Below, piece by piece: positions 19,069 through 27,100 of a DNA stretch of 64,000 nt; position 1 is the first letter of the stretch, and each line of letters opens with the position of its first letter. Under the pieces are notes generated by a model. It was not told the origin of the DNA, did not search any database, and saw nothing but the letters and a program-made list of their open reading frames with translations. A program made the position numbers and the translations under genes. This stretch comes from Arthrobacter sp. MYb214 (GTDB taxonomy: Bacteria; Actinomycetota; Actinomycetes; Actinomycetales; Micrococcaceae): NCBI RefSeq assembly GCF_002979865.1, contig NZ_PCPZ01000002.1, positions 593,914 through 657,913 of the forward strand, written 5' to 3'.

Positions 19069-19218
19069 ATGTGGACCCTTATTCTGGGCGTTGTCGGGGC
19101 CTTCCTGATTGGCGGAGCCATTTCGCTGAAGAGCCAGAAGGCCCATATCTCATGGATCATCGCGCTGTGGGTACTTGCAGGCCTGAGCCTGATCGCAGCC
19201 TGGTCCTTGACCTACTAA
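19069..19218 (+). CDS. Small two-segment membrane protein between hisH and priA
   Basis: A 49-residue protein starting 2 bp after hisH (MWTLILGVVG, then IGGAISLKSQ and WIIALWVLAGLSLIAAW). Two hydrophobic segments are separated by a short basic loop. Not a recognised histidine enzyme; a similar small frame at this position in relatives would support it. It is too short for default gene calls with long cut-offs, but its start, its spacing and its hydrophobic pattern all fit a real gene. Confidence 0.7.
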   Translation: MWTLILGVVGAFLIGGAISLKSQKAHISWIIALWVLAGLSLIAAWSLTY

Positions 19219-19245
19219 TCACACTACTTCTTCACTAAGGACATC

Positions 19246-19983
19246 ATGAGCGAGCAACCAATCCTCGAACTTTTGCCTGCAGTAGATATCGCTGGCGGAC
19301 AGGCAGTGCGCCTGGTCCAGGGCGAAGCCGGTTCCGAGACCGGATACGGCGACCCGCTGGAAGCTGCGCTCTCCTGGCAGAATGCCGGCGCTGAATGGCT
19401 GCACCTGGTCGACCTGGACGCAGCCTTTGACCGTGGCAGCAATGTTGAGATTGTCCAGCGCATTGCCAAGGAACTGGATATCAAGGTCGAGCTCTCCGGC
19501 GGTATCCGCGATGACGCTTCACTTGACCGGGCCCTGGAATTCGGTGCTACCCGCGTCAACCTCGGAACCGCCGCGCTGGAGAACCCGGAATGGACCAAGC
19601 AGGCCATTGCCCGCCACGGCGACAAGATCGCCGTGGGCATGGACGTGCGCGGAACCACCTTGTCCGGCCACGGCTGGACCAAGGACGGAGGCGACCTGTG
19701 GGATGTTCTGGCCCGCCTCGAAGATGCCGGATGCGCCCGTTACGTCGTCACCGACGTGACCAAGGACGGCACCCTGCGCGGACCGAACGTTGAACTATTG
19801 CGCGAAATCGCTGCCAAGACCAGCAAGCCGATTGTCGCCTCGGGCGGCATCTCCTCGCTCGAAGACCTCCGGGTCTTGCGCGAGCTGGTTCGAGAAGGCA
19901 TCGAAGGAGCCATCATGGGCAAGGCGCTGTACTCGGGCCAATTCACCTTGCAAGAAGCGCTCGATGTAGCAGGGCGCCGCTAG
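19246..19983 (+). CDS. priA: Bifunctional phosphoribosyl isomerase PriA (HisA/TrpF)
   Basis: A 245-residue TIM barrel. In actinobacteria this single enzyme isomerises both ProFAR (histidine) and PRA (tryptophan). The N-terminal catalytic Asp14 is in [13 protein letters not shown] and the second acidic residue lies in [14 protein letters not shown] (about 170-174). PhosphatE-binding GGI and GKALY loops are present. HisA-only function cannot be excluded by eye. RBS-like AAGGA lies 5 bases before the ATG. Confidence 0.93.
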   Translation: MSEQPILELLPAVDIAGGQAVRLVQGEAGSETGYGDPLEAALSWQNAGAEWLHLVDLDAAFDRGSNVEIVQRIAKELDIKVELSGGIRDDASLDRALEFGATRVNLGTAALENPEWTKQAIARHGDKIAVGMDVRGTTLSGHGWTKDGGDLWDVLARLEDAGCARYVVTDVTKDGTLRGPNVELLREIAAKTSKPIVASGGISSLEDLRVLRELVREGIEGAIMGKALYSGQFTLQEALDVAGRR

Positions 19984-20002
19984 GCCCCATGCTGCAGCAG
20001 GG

Positions 20003-20046
20003 AAAGACGATTCAGGAGCTCGCGCTTTTGAATCGTCTTTTTTTAT
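20003..20046 (+). terminator. Terminator after priA
   Basis: AAAGACGATTC (20003-20013) pairs with GAATCGTCTTT (20030-20040), inner bases also pair, and TTTTATT follows: a classical intrinsic terminator. Confidence 0.93.
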
Positions 20047-20192
20047 TCGTGAAAGCGGATCCCGGTCTTTCCCTCCTCGGGCCCGCGACTGCGCGCAGGT
20101 GCTGGGAAAGAAATCTGAAATCATCGGATAGGGGTGTCCAAGCTCATGACTGCAGTTTTGAAACTTCCCTCCAACAACCCCGAAACCACCGA

Positions 20193-20207
20193 TAGCATGG
20201 AGCTATG
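20193..20207 (+). promoter_or_regulatory. Leaderless promoter of sseB-like gene
   Basis: TAGCAT (20193-20198), six bases, then ATG at 20205. Confidence 0.55.
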
Positions 20208-21086
20208 AGTACCGAGCAACCTGAATCTGCACCCAAACGCCACCTGCCGGGACATATTGTCGCTGCACTGGCGCAGGCAGGCTCTAGCACCGACTCTGCC
20301 GGTCAGGACTGGGAAGGCCGGGACCTGAGCGGTGAAGGCAACCCCCTGCATAATTTCGACAAGGACGACGGCAAGGCCGACGCCAACGTCGTTGCCGCAC
20401 TGGCGGCCTTGCGCGATGGCAGCGCAGGGGAGGGCGAGGTGCATAAATCCTTGTCCGAGGCACGCGTTTTCGTTGCGGTGGTAGCCCAGCTCGGCGAAGA
20501 AGCCATGACGGAACACGGCTTCGCATCCGACAAGGAAGCCGATATGGCGCTGGTGAAAATCAAGGCTCCAGATGGCCGCATGGCCCTGCCGATCTTCACG
20601 ACCGTCGAACGATTGCAGGCTTGGCACAAGGAAGCTCGACCAGTGGCGGTTTACGCCCCGCGGGCGGCCCTCTCGGCAGTCAGCGAGGAATGCCAGCTGC
20701 TGGTACTCGATCCCGGAAGCGAATTCACCTTCGTGCTTCGACGACCGGGGGTCTGGAACCTGGCCAAGCAGATCGACTGGATTCCGAGTTATCAGAACCA
20801 GCGGATCGCCAACCTGGTGCAGGATGCAACCGAAGGCTTTGGCCAGTTGCAGACCGTCAAGGTTGCCCCGGGCAGGGGAGTCGGCTCACGCAGCAAGGAC
20901 GGGAAAGTGGTCCTTGGCGGAGGTCCCGGACCGGAACTGAACTTGCAGTTTGTTTTTGTTCCCGGAACGAGCGAGAACGACGCTCGCGAGACGACTCGCG
21001 CAATCCACGGACGTTTGTCCCAAAACACCGAATTCGCTGAAGCAGTGGATTCCCTCGAACTCAGTTTGCACAGCGCGCCGAACTAA
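20205..21086 (+). CDS. SseB family protein
   Basis: A 293-residue protein with an SseB-like domain at about residues 60-160 (ARVFVAVVAQ, KIKAPDGRMALPIFTTVERLQAW with core GRMALPIFT) and a second similar segment in the C-terminal half (LNLQFVFVPG). The domain name comes from a Salmonella protein; the actinobacterial role is unknown. No signal or membrane segment. The position after priA is common in Micrococcaceae. MFS gene follows after 41 bp. Confidence 0.85.
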   Translation: MSTEQPESAPKRHLPGHIVAALAQAGSSTDSAGQDWEGRDLSGEGNPLHNFDKDDGKADANVVAALAALRDGSAGEGEVHKSLSEARVFVAVVAQLGEEAMTEHGFASDKEADMALVKIKAPDGRMALPIFTTVERLQAWHKEARPVAVYAPRAALSAVSEECQLLVLDPGSEFTFVLRRPGVWNLAKQIDWIPSYQNQRIANLVQDATEGFGQLQTVKVAPGRGVGSRSKDGKVVLGGGPGPELNLQFVFVPGTSENDARETTRAIHGRLSQNTEFAEAVDSLELSLHSAPN

Positions 21087-21127
21087 ACCGGCGGGCTCCT
21101 TTCGACCAGACAAGGAACTTTCCGGGC

Positions 21128-22465
21128 ATGAAAAGCTATTGGCAGATTTTGCGTCAACCGCAGATCTCACTTTTGTTGCTGATTGGCATGATTGCCCGAC
21201 TTCCGCACTCCGCATTGAGCATGCTGCTGCTCCTGCATCTGGTGAACAACCTCGGCCAATCCTGGGTTTCGGCCGGTCTGGTCACGGCCGTCATGACCTT
21301 GGGCATCGCCATTGGCGCCCCGTGGCGCGGTGCCCGCGTAGATGTCTGGGGATTGCGCCGCGCGATGATCCCATCGGTGATCGTCGAAACACTCGTCTGG
21401 TGCACGGTGCCGCATGTTCCACTGGTCTGGGTGTACCCGCTGGCCTTCATCGGCGGACTCTTCGCGCTACCGGTCTTCTCCGTGGTGCGTACCGCGCTGG
21501 GCATCATGACCACCGGCGAACAGCGCCGTACCGCCTTCGCCTTGGATGCAACCGCCACCGAACTGGTGTTCATCGTCGGACCTGCAAGCGCCGGTATTGT
21601 CGCCACCCAGATCAGCAGCGTCATTGGATTGAGCGTCATCGGCGTGACCTCGACGGTTGCCGGGTTGGCGCTGATGATCCTGAATCCGCCAACGCGCAGC
21701 GATGATCCCAAGGCGATCGCCTCGCGGGCCAACGTGCACGAGGAACGCTTGGGGGCGGAGGCCAGCTTCATTGCGGCCGCGCCGATGGGTGTACCCGAAG
21801 TCGAGGGCGAGCTGATCGCAGCCGGCATGAAGTCTGCCCGCGCCCGCATCAAGCAGCGTGGTCGCAACTTCAAGAACCGTTTCAACTGGGTCAGCGCTTC
21901 GGTCCTGGCAGTATTCATTGCCGCGGCCGGAGCAGGCATGCTGCTCACCGGCACAGAAGTGGCCATCGTGGCCGAATTGGATGCGTCGGCGCAGAGCCAC
22001 CAGCTGGGTCTGGTGTTCTTCTTCTGGTGCGGAGCTTCGCTGGTCGGCGGCCTGATCTACGGGTCGATGAAGCGGGTTATTTCTCCACTGGTGCTGCTGC
22101 TGAGCATGGCCGTGCTGACGATCCCCATGTACTTCGCGTGGGATACCTGGTCATTGGCGCTGTTCTCCGCACTCCCCGGCTTCCTGTGCGCGCCGACGCT
22201 GTCGGCGGCCTCTGAGTGGCTCACCGACTTGGTGGCCGAAAAGCGTCGCGGCGAAGCCATGGGCTGGTATGGCTCTGCGATGACCGCTGGCACCGCGTTG
22301 GGATCGCCGATCACCGGCATATTCGTCGACAACCTCGGACCCGCCCCGGCCTTCCTTGGCATCGGCGCCATGGCTGCAGTGGTCGTGGTGATTGCCTTGA
22401 TTGCGCAGCAGATCCGCCGCCGCGTTCGCCGCGCCCGCCGCCGTCGCCTGGAAACGATCGCCTAG
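21128..22465 (+). CDS. MFS transporter
   Basis: A 445-residue permease with about twelve hydrophobic segments and a central charged cytoplasmic loop at about residues 195-250 (DDPKAIASRANVHEERLGAEA, core ANVHEERLG). The intracellular motif between helices 2 and 3 is present in reduced form (GAPWRGARVDVWGLRR, core RGARVDVWG). Substrate unknown; similarity to drug or sugar efflux is only by fold. Ends in an arginine-rich tail and overlaps the convergent acetyltransferase by 4 bp. Confidence 0.88.
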   Translation: MKSYWQILRQPQISLLLLIGMIARLPHSALSMLLLLHLVNNLGQSWVSAGLVTAVMTLGIAIGAPWRGARVDVWGLRRAMIPSVIVETLVWCTVPHVPLVWVYPLAFIGGLFALPVFSVVRTALGIMTTGEQRRTAFALDATATELVFIVGPASAGIVATQISSVIGLSVIGVTSTVAGLALMILNPPTRSDDPKAIASRANVHEERLGAEASFIAAAPMGVPEVEGELIAAGMKSARARIKQRGRNFKNRFNWVSASVLAVFIAAAGAGMLLTGTEVAIVAELDASAQSHQLGLVFFFWCGASLVGGLIYGSMKRVISPLVLLLSMAVLTIPMYFAWDTWSLALFSALPGFLCAPTLSAASEWLTDLVAEKRRGEAMGWYGSAMTAGTALGSPITGIFVDNLGPAPAFLGIGAMAAVVVVIALIAQQIRRRVRRARRRRLETIA

Positions 22466-23013
22466 GCTCTTGGAGTCGCCCTGAGCCGCGAGTACATGTA
22501 CATGTCCCTGCGTGCGGTGCCCACCTGTTCCCAGCTGCGCAGCAAGCCTTCACGCTGGAAGCCGCACGCTTCAGCGGCCCGCCACGACCCCTCGTTCCAC
22601 GGCTCCACGTAGAGTTCGATCCGGTCGATTCCCGGATGCTCCAATGCCCAGGCGCCGAGCGCAGCCAACGCGTGCTTGGCAATGCCGCGCCTGCGGTGCT
22701 CCGGTGCGATCCAATACCCGATGCTGGCCCTGCCGTGGTCGGCATTGCGCAGCCACAAGCCGATTTGCCCAACGGCACGATCCGTGGCCGTTTCGGCTAT
22801 GGCAAATGAATACCCGCTGCCCTCGGCCACCCGGCGGTGCTGGCGCTCGATGAATGCCGCATAGCCGGCTTCAGTTCCTTGCGCCGGGACCGTGGTGATT
22901 TGCGTAATGTAGGGGTCCGTGGAGGCCTGCCTCACGGCAGGAATGTCGCTGGGCTGGAAGGGGCGGAGCCGGAAAGCGCCGGCGTCGATCACTGGTTGTT
23001 CGAGCATCTGCAT
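22462..23013 (-). CDS. GNAT N-acetyltransferase, RimJ/RimL type
   Basis: A 183-residue acetyl-CoA-dependent acetyltransferase. The acetyl-CoA loop is APEHRRRGIAKHALAALG (R-R-x-G-I-A), preceded by IGYWIAPE; the C-terminal YVEPWNEGSWRAAEACGFQREG matches RimJ/RimL proteins that acetylate N-termini of ribosomal proteins or small amines. Substrate unknown. Likely leaderless from ATG 23013. Confidence 0.87.
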   Translation of the reverse strand: MQMLEQPVIDAGAFRLRPFQPSDIPAVRQASTDPYITQITTVPAQGTEAGYAAFIERQHRRVAEGSGYSFAIAETATDRAVGQIGLWLRNADHGRASIGYWIAPEHRRRGIAKHALAALGAWALEHPGIDRIELYVEPWNEGSWRAAEACGFQREGLLRSWEQVGTARRDMYMYSRLRATPRA

Positions 23014-23025
23014 GATTCCAACCTA
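23011..23025 (-). promoter_or_regulatory. Leaderless promoter of RimJ-like gene
   Basis: On the minus strand: TAGGTT (23025-23020), GGAATC, then ATG. Confidence 0.5.
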
Positions 23026-23046
23026 GCTTGGTGATCCGAACAACAA

Positions 23047-23076
23047 TGGACCCGTTTCCCTGGGGAAACGAGTCCA
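23047..23076 (-). terminator. Terminator after DUF1844 gene
   Basis: Nearly perfect palindrome TGGACTCGTTTCCC on the minus strand paired with GGGAAACGGGTCCA, followed by TTGTTGTT. It lies between the DUF1844 stop and the acetyltransferase start. Confidence 0.8.
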
Positions 23077-23110
23077 TGATGTTAATCTCTTAAAATTCAG
23101 CCAATATTAC

Positions 23111-23476
23111 TTAGTTGACCGGTCCGGTGAACTTCTCGCCCGGGCCCTTGCCTGGTGCATCCGGGATGATTGAAGCTTCGCGGAAGGCCAGCTGCAGGCT
23201 GCGCAGGCCGTCACGCAAAGGCGCTGCGTGCTGCGAGCCGATCTCAGGCGCACCGGCGGTGACTAGGCCTGCCAGTGCGGTGATCAGCTTGCGGGCCTCA
23301 TCGAGATCCTTCAGCTCATTGGCATCTTCGCCCTCTGCAAGTCCGCACTTGACTGCTGCTGCACTCATCAGGTGGACGGCGGCCGTGGTGATGATTTCAA
23401 CGGCTGCAACTTCTGCGATATCGCGCACCTGCTGGTCGACAGCGTGCTGGTGCGAGTTGGTGTCTTCGTTAGTCAT
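23111..23476 (-). CDS. DUF1844 domain-containing protein
   Basis: A 121-residue cytoplasmic protein. The core IAEVAAVEIITTAAVHLMSAAAVKCGL (about residues 19-45, helical) and LDEARKLITALAGLV fit DUF1844, a family of unknown function regularly found divergent from infC in actinobacteria. The start is set at ATG 23476; the reverse frame continues far upstream across infC but that extension is an artefact. Confidence 0.88.
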   Translation of the reverse strand: MTNEDTNSHQHAVDQQVRDIAEVAAVEIITTAAVHLMSAAAVKCGLAEGEDANELKDLDEARKLITALAGLVTAGAPEIGSQHAAPLRDGLRSLQLAFREASIIPDAPGKGPGEKFTGPVN

Positions 23477-23773
23477 ACTGCTAAGCTTGTCACAGACCGA
23501 CTCGATGCCGGTACTTCTCGCAGTTCTCCAGCTAGCACTGGATGTGGGATTCGTACTAGTATTGAGCCATGCAAGTGGAGGCCAACTCCCACCCGCTGTC
23601 GCCGTTTCCAGGCTTCCGGGTATTTCGGCAGGATTGCAGCAATGCATTCCCCAAGCGCTTACGCAGGAGCAATCCCGTGTTCGGCTTTGTCGTTCTTTTT
23701 GGCCTTCGCCTGCAATCGCAGACGGGGGCCTTCTTTGTTTGCGGTCATGGATTACGAATTTCAGGAGTGACAC
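23477..23773 (+). promoter_or_regulatory. infC leader / divergent promoter region
   Basis: About 300 bp between DUF1844 and infC. A -10-like TAGTAT lies near 23561-23566. The following 200 bases would form an untranslated leader; GCAATCGCAG/CTGCAATC-type short repeats are present but no clean terminator. The RBS AGGAG (23763-23767) is six bases before the proposed AUC start. Confidence 0.45.
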
Positions 23774-24457
23774 ATCAGCGATCCACGCATTAATGAGCGC
23801 ATTCGCGTGCCAGAGGTACGTCTCGTCGGCCCTAATGGCGAGCAGGTAGGCATCGTCCGTATCGAGGACGCGCTTCGTCTTGCTCTCGAGTCCGATCTGG
23901 ACTTGGTCGAGGTGGCACCCAGCGCCAAGCCTCCAGTGTGCAAATTGATGGATTTCGGCAAGTACAAGTACGAAGCCGCTGTCAAGGCTCGCGAAGCTCG
24001 TAAGAACCAGACCAACACGGTCTTGAAGGAAGTCCGCTTCCGCCTGAAGATCGACACCCACGACTACGAGACCAAGGTCGGCCACGCACTGCGCTTCCTG
24101 GGCGCCGGCGACAAGGTCAAGGCCATGATCCAGTTCCGTGGTCGTGAGCAGCAGCGTCCAGAGATGGGCATTCGCTTGCTTGAAAAGTTTGCAGCAGACG
24201 TCGCCGAAGTTGGAATCATTGAGTCCAGCCCGCGCATCGATGGCCGAAACATGGTCATGGTTGTTGGTCCGCTGAAGAACAAGGCAGAGGCTCGCCGCGA
24301 ACAGCAGCAGAAGTCGGGTGGCCGCAGCGCGGCCAAGCGCAAGATCCGCACCGACGCTCCGGCTGAGACCGAGGGCCAGAATGTCGCAGCTTCCATGGAT
24401 GATGAAGCCCGCGCCAAGTTGGAGCAGGCACGTCAGGCAGCTGAAGGCGACGCCTAG
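23774..24457 (+). CDS. infC: Translation initiation factor IF-3
   Basis: A 227-residue IF-3, which binds the 30S subunit and monitors start-codon pairing. Conserved N-terminus ([17 protein letters not shown]), linker [17 protein letters not shown] and C-domain [19 protein letters not shown] (core FRGREQQRP) are intact; a basic C-terminal tail of about 45 residues follows. The conserved N-terminus reaches an in-frame TGA at 23768 with no ATG/GTG/TTG between, so the start must be ATC 23774, which has AGGAG at ideal spacing. A GTG at 23807 would cut 11 conserved residues. AUU initiation of infC in E. coli is known to allow autoregulation. Confidence 0.93.
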   Translation: MSDPRINERIRVPEVRLVGPNGEQVGIVRIEDALRLALESDLDLVEVAPSAKPPVCKLMDFGKYKYEAAVKAREARKNQTNTVLKEVRFRLKIDTHDYETKVGHALRFLGAGDKVKAMIQFRGREQQRPEMGIRLLEKFAADVAEVGIIESSPRIDGRNMVMVVGPLKNKAEARREQQQKSGGRSAAKRKIRTDAPAETEGQNVAASMDDEARAKLEQARQAAEGDA

Positions 24458-24576
24458 CCAAGCCTGTTGGGCTTTCGAGCCCGTCACCGTTCACGGTGAA
24501 GGATCTTCTTCCGGGAAGGTCCAACTACAAGAGAACAACAGCGGTCACCTTTATCGGGGCCCGCTTCGGATGATCC

Positions 24577-24599
24577 CCACCCGGTGCTTTACCGGGTGG
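24577..24599 (+). promoter_or_regulatory. Hairpin directly before rpmI ribosome binding site
   Basis: Perfect nine-base arms CCACCCGGT and ACCGGGTGG with loop GCTTT, ending nine bases before the TAAGGAG of rpmI. Possible ribosomal-protein leader element for the rpmI-rplT message. Confidence 0.6.
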
Positions 24600-24622
24600 A
24601 GCACGTAAGGAGAACGGCAGCT

Positions 24623-24817
24623 ATGCCGAAGTTCAAGACTCACAGTGGCGCCAAGAAGCGCTTCAAGCTCACCGGTAGCGGTAAGCTCGCTCGCCAGCAG
24701 GCCAACCGTCGCCACTACCTGGAGCACAAGTCCTCGCGCGTTACCCGTCGCCTGGCTTCTGACCAGATCGTCGCTAAGGCCGATGTAAAGACCATCAAGC
24801 GGATGCTGGGCCTCTAA
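24623..24817 (+). CDS. rpmI: 50S ribosomal protein L35
   Basis: A 64-residue basic ribosomal protein of normal length (starts [20 protein letters not shown], ends TIKRMLGL). The ATG at 24623 is preceded by TAAGGAG. It lies in the conserved infC-rpmI-rplT order, with 166 bp from infC and 104 bp to rplT. Confidence 0.98.
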   Translation: MPKFKTHSGAKKRFKLTGSGKLARQQANRRHYLEHKSSRVTRRLASDQIVAKADVKTIKRMLGL

Positions 24818-24921
24818 GCTCTCCCTTTCGCAATACGGGGAAGCAATACCCCACCACCCATAGATTTCACCCATCCCGCAAAATCGCGGGCACTGGGGAA
24901 CTGACTTGAAGGAGTACACAC

Positions 24922-25572
24922 GTGGCACGTGTGAAGCGGGCAGTAAACGCCCACAAGAAGCGTCGCGTCGTTCTGGAACGCGCAAAGGGTTACCGCGGTC
25001 AGCGTTCGCGCCTGTACCGTAAGGCCAAGGAGCAGCTGCTCCACTCGTTCGTTTACAGCTTCAACGACCGCCGTAAGCGCAAGGGCGACTTCCGCCGCCT
25101 GTGGATCCAGCGCATCAACGCTGCATCCCGCGCCAACGGCATGACCTACAACCGTCTGATCCAGGGCCTGAAGGCTGCTCAGATCGAGGTTGACCGTCGT
25201 ATGCTCGCAGAGCTGGCTGTTTCGGACTCGAACGCTTTCGCTACCCTGGTAAAGCTTGCCAAGGATGCACTTCCAGCTGACGTCAACGCCCCAAAGGCTG
25301 CCGCTGCTGAGGTTGCTGCACCTAAGGCTGCCAAGGCTCCAAAGGCTGCTGCCAAGTCCGTCGAGGGCGAAGGCGTAGTCAAGGCCGTTGAAGGCGAAGA
25401 CGCACCTGAGGGCTTCATCATCAAGGGCAACGCCGGCTCGAACAAGTACCACGTTCCAGGCTCGACCTGGTACGACCAGACCGAAGCCGAGTTCTGGTTC
25501 AACTCCATCGAAGCTGCCAAGGCTGCAGGCTTCGAACCAGCTGGCGGCGAATCCCGTCAGCAGATGAAGTAA
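24922..25572 (+). CDS. rplT: 50S ribosomal protein L20 with C-terminal extra domain
   Basis: Residues 1-120 are an ordinary L20 ([20 protein letters not shown]..., FAEL-equivalent [20 protein letters not shown], core [12 protein letters not shown]), which is essential early in 50S assembly. Residues about 120-155 are an Ala/Lys/Pro linker (repeats of PKAA). Residues about 165-216 form a separate small domain: [20 protein letters not shown], then [20 protein letters not shown], resembling the small IKGN...YHVPG...YYD...W-F-x-A-x-x-A-G-F module found alone or fused in other bacteria (called the sunset domain in current protein family names). L20 normally ends near 120-130 residues. Confidence 0.95.
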   Translation: MARVKRAVNAHKKRRVVLERAKGYRGQRSRLYRKAKEQLLHSFVYSFNDRRKRKGDFRRLWIQRINAASRANGMTYNRLIQGLKAAQIEVDRRMLAELAVSDSNAFATLVKLAKDALPADVNAPKAAAAEVAAPKAAKAPKAAAKSVEGEGVVKAVEGEDAPEGFIIKGNAGSNKYHVPGSTWYDQTEAEFWFNSIEAAKAAGFEPAGGESRQQMK

Positions 25573-25620
25573 ATCTCTTCTCCCTTTGAGCTGAGGCTCA
25601 GGTAGGACAGATCACACCGA

Positions 25621-25657
25621 AGGGTGGGTCCCGCGCACAGCGCGGACCCGCCCTTTG
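25621..25657 (+). terminator. Terminator after rplT
   Basis: AGGGTGGGTCCCGCGC (25621-25636) pairs with GCGCGGACCCGCCCT (25640-25654) with one bulge and one wobble; TTT follows. Confidence 0.85.
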
Positions 25658-25671
25658 CGTGTTTCTACCGG

Positions 25672-25686
25672 TATTCTCGAGACATG
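25672..25686 (+). promoter_or_regulatory. Leaderless promoter of SpoU methyltransferase gene
   Basis: TATTCT (25672-25677), six bases, then ATG at 25684. Confidence 0.55.
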
Positions 25687-26598
25687 AGCAGTTTTCCTCC
25701 AGAAGTGATGTCCAATCCACGCGCCGAACGAGTCAAGGCCATCGCGCGTCTGGCCAAGAGCAAGGGGCGCGAAGCCACCGGCGAATACCTCGTTGAGGGC
25801 CCGCAGGCGGTACGCGAAGCACTCAAGGCCCATCTGGAGGACGACAACCTGGTCCAGGGCGTCTATGTTGTCGGCGGCTTTCTGGAGAGCCACGAAGAAT
25901 TCGTGCAGCTGCTCGATAGCGCCAAGGTTCCAACCCGCATCGTCACCGGCGAAGTGCTGCACGCCATGGCTGACACCCAGACCCCGCAGGGCATCCTTGC
26001 CGTGGTCGCCATGTCCCAGCCGCAGCTGAGCGAGGTGCTGGACACCAAGCCGAAGCTGATCGCCGTGCTCTGCCGCATCCAGGACCCGGGCAATGCCGGC
26101 ACCATCCTGCGTGCCGCCGATGCCGCCGGAGCCGATGCGGTGATCCTGACCAAGGGCAGCGTGGATATCTACAACCCGAAGGCCGTGCGCTCCACCGCCG
26201 GCTCGCTGTTCCACGTACCGGTGCTGAACAACATCGAATTCGACCACCTGGTCGCCGCCGCGAAGACCACCGGAAGCCAGATCCTGGCCGCCGACGGCTA
26301 TGCTGCCCACAACCTGGACACCCTGCAGGATGCCGCCGTGCTGCGTGCAAGCCAGCCAGGCACCGAAGCGCCAGAAGCACAGCCGGTGCTGGAAGCGCCA
26401 ACCCTGTGGCTGTTCGGCAATGAAGGCCAGGGGCTGGAGGAGCGCGAGAAGGACGCCGCCGACTACCGCGTGGCCGTGCCGCTCTACGGTGTTGCCGAAT
26501 CCCTGAACGTGGGTACCGCATCCACCGTCTGCCTGTACGCTTCGGCCCGCGCCCAGCGCTCAGCGAATCGGAGCGCACTGGACTCCCATGGCAGCTGA
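25684..26598 (+). CDS. TrmH/SpoU family RNA 2'-O-methyltransferase
   Basis: A 304-residue SPOUT-class enzyme. N-terminal substrate-binding domain (EYLVEGPQAVREAL), then the knotted catalytic domain with motif 1 DPGNAGTILRAADAAG, motif 2 LWLFGNEGQGLEE and motif 3 VPLYGVAESLNVGTASTVCL (core ESLNVGTA). Acts on rRNA or tRNA ribose; exact nucleotide unknown. A 30-residue insert before motif 2 (PGTEAPEAQPVLEAP) is unusual. Overlaps the Nudix gene by 11 bp, so the two are probably co-translated. Confidence 0.92.
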   Translation: MSSFPPEVMSNPRAERVKAIARLAKSKGREATGEYLVEGPQAVREALKAHLEDDNLVQGVYVVGGFLESHEEFVQLLDSAKVPTRIVTGEVLHAMADTQTPQGILAVVAMSQPQLSEVLDTKPKLIAVLCRIQDPGNAGTILRAADAAGADAVILTKGSVDIYNPKAVRSTAGSLFHVPVLNNIEFDHLVAAAKTTGSQILAADGYAAHNLDTLQDAAVLRASQPGTEAPEAQPVLEAPTLWLFGNEGQGLEEREKDAADYRVAVPLYGVAESLNVGTASTVCLYASARAQRSANRSALDSHGS

Positions 26599-27028
26599 AC
26601 TCAAGCAAATTGTTGCCGTGGCCATCGTCGATGACCTGGCCCGGCCCACCAGGCTGCTTGCCGCGCGCCGCAACCGCCCTCAAGCCCTTGCCGGGCTCTG
26701 GGAATTCCCCGGTGGAAAAGTCGAACCCGGCGAGAGCGAAGTCCAGGCCGTGCACCGCGAGCTGCGCGAGGAACTCGGGGTGCAGATGCGTCTTGGCGCG
26801 CCCATCCCAGGCCCGCATCCCCAAGGGTGGCAGCTGAACGAGAAGGCTGCCATGCGCATGTGGTTCGCCCAGATCACCGAGGGCGAGCCAGCGACCCTGG
26901 ACGGGCATGACCAGCTGGCCTGGCTGGAACTCGATGACTCGCTGTCCGCCGTCGTCCCGTGGATTCCGGCCGATGCGCCGATCGTGGCGGCATGCCTGGC
27001 CCAGGCACGTGCCGGGGCGCAGCACTAA
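26588..27028 (+). CDS. MutT-type Nudix hydrolase
   Basis: A 146-residue Nudix protein. The Nudix box GGKVEPGESEVQAVHRELREELGV (core REL-x-EEL) fits G-x5-E-x7-RE-U-x-EE-x-G-U and follows LAGLWEFPGGK, the arrangement of 8-oxo-dGTP diphosphatases. Likely cleans oxidised nucleotides. Start ATG 26588 lies inside the preceding methyltransferase gene. Confidence 0.9.
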   Translation: MAAELKQIVAVAIVDDLARPTRLLAARRNRPQALAGLWEFPGGKVEPGESEVQAVHRELREELGVQMRLGAPIPGPHPQGWQLNEKAAMRMWFAQITEGEPATLDGHDQLAWLELDDSLSAVVPWIPADAPIVAACLAQARAGAQH

Positions 27029-27100
27029 ACACCCGTAAGCTTATTACCGCGCCAACTTCTGGCACTGTGCCTATAGCCGATATTTTGAGGAGCACTTTTC

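Noticed and set aside
23807..23809. GTG as infC start
   Set aside because: Would remove 11 conserved residues and has no ribosome binding site, unlike ATC 23774.
23477..24487. Extension of the DUF1844 frame upstream across infC to 458 codons
   Set aside because: The conserved DUF1844 part starts at ATG 23476; the rest is antisense to infC.
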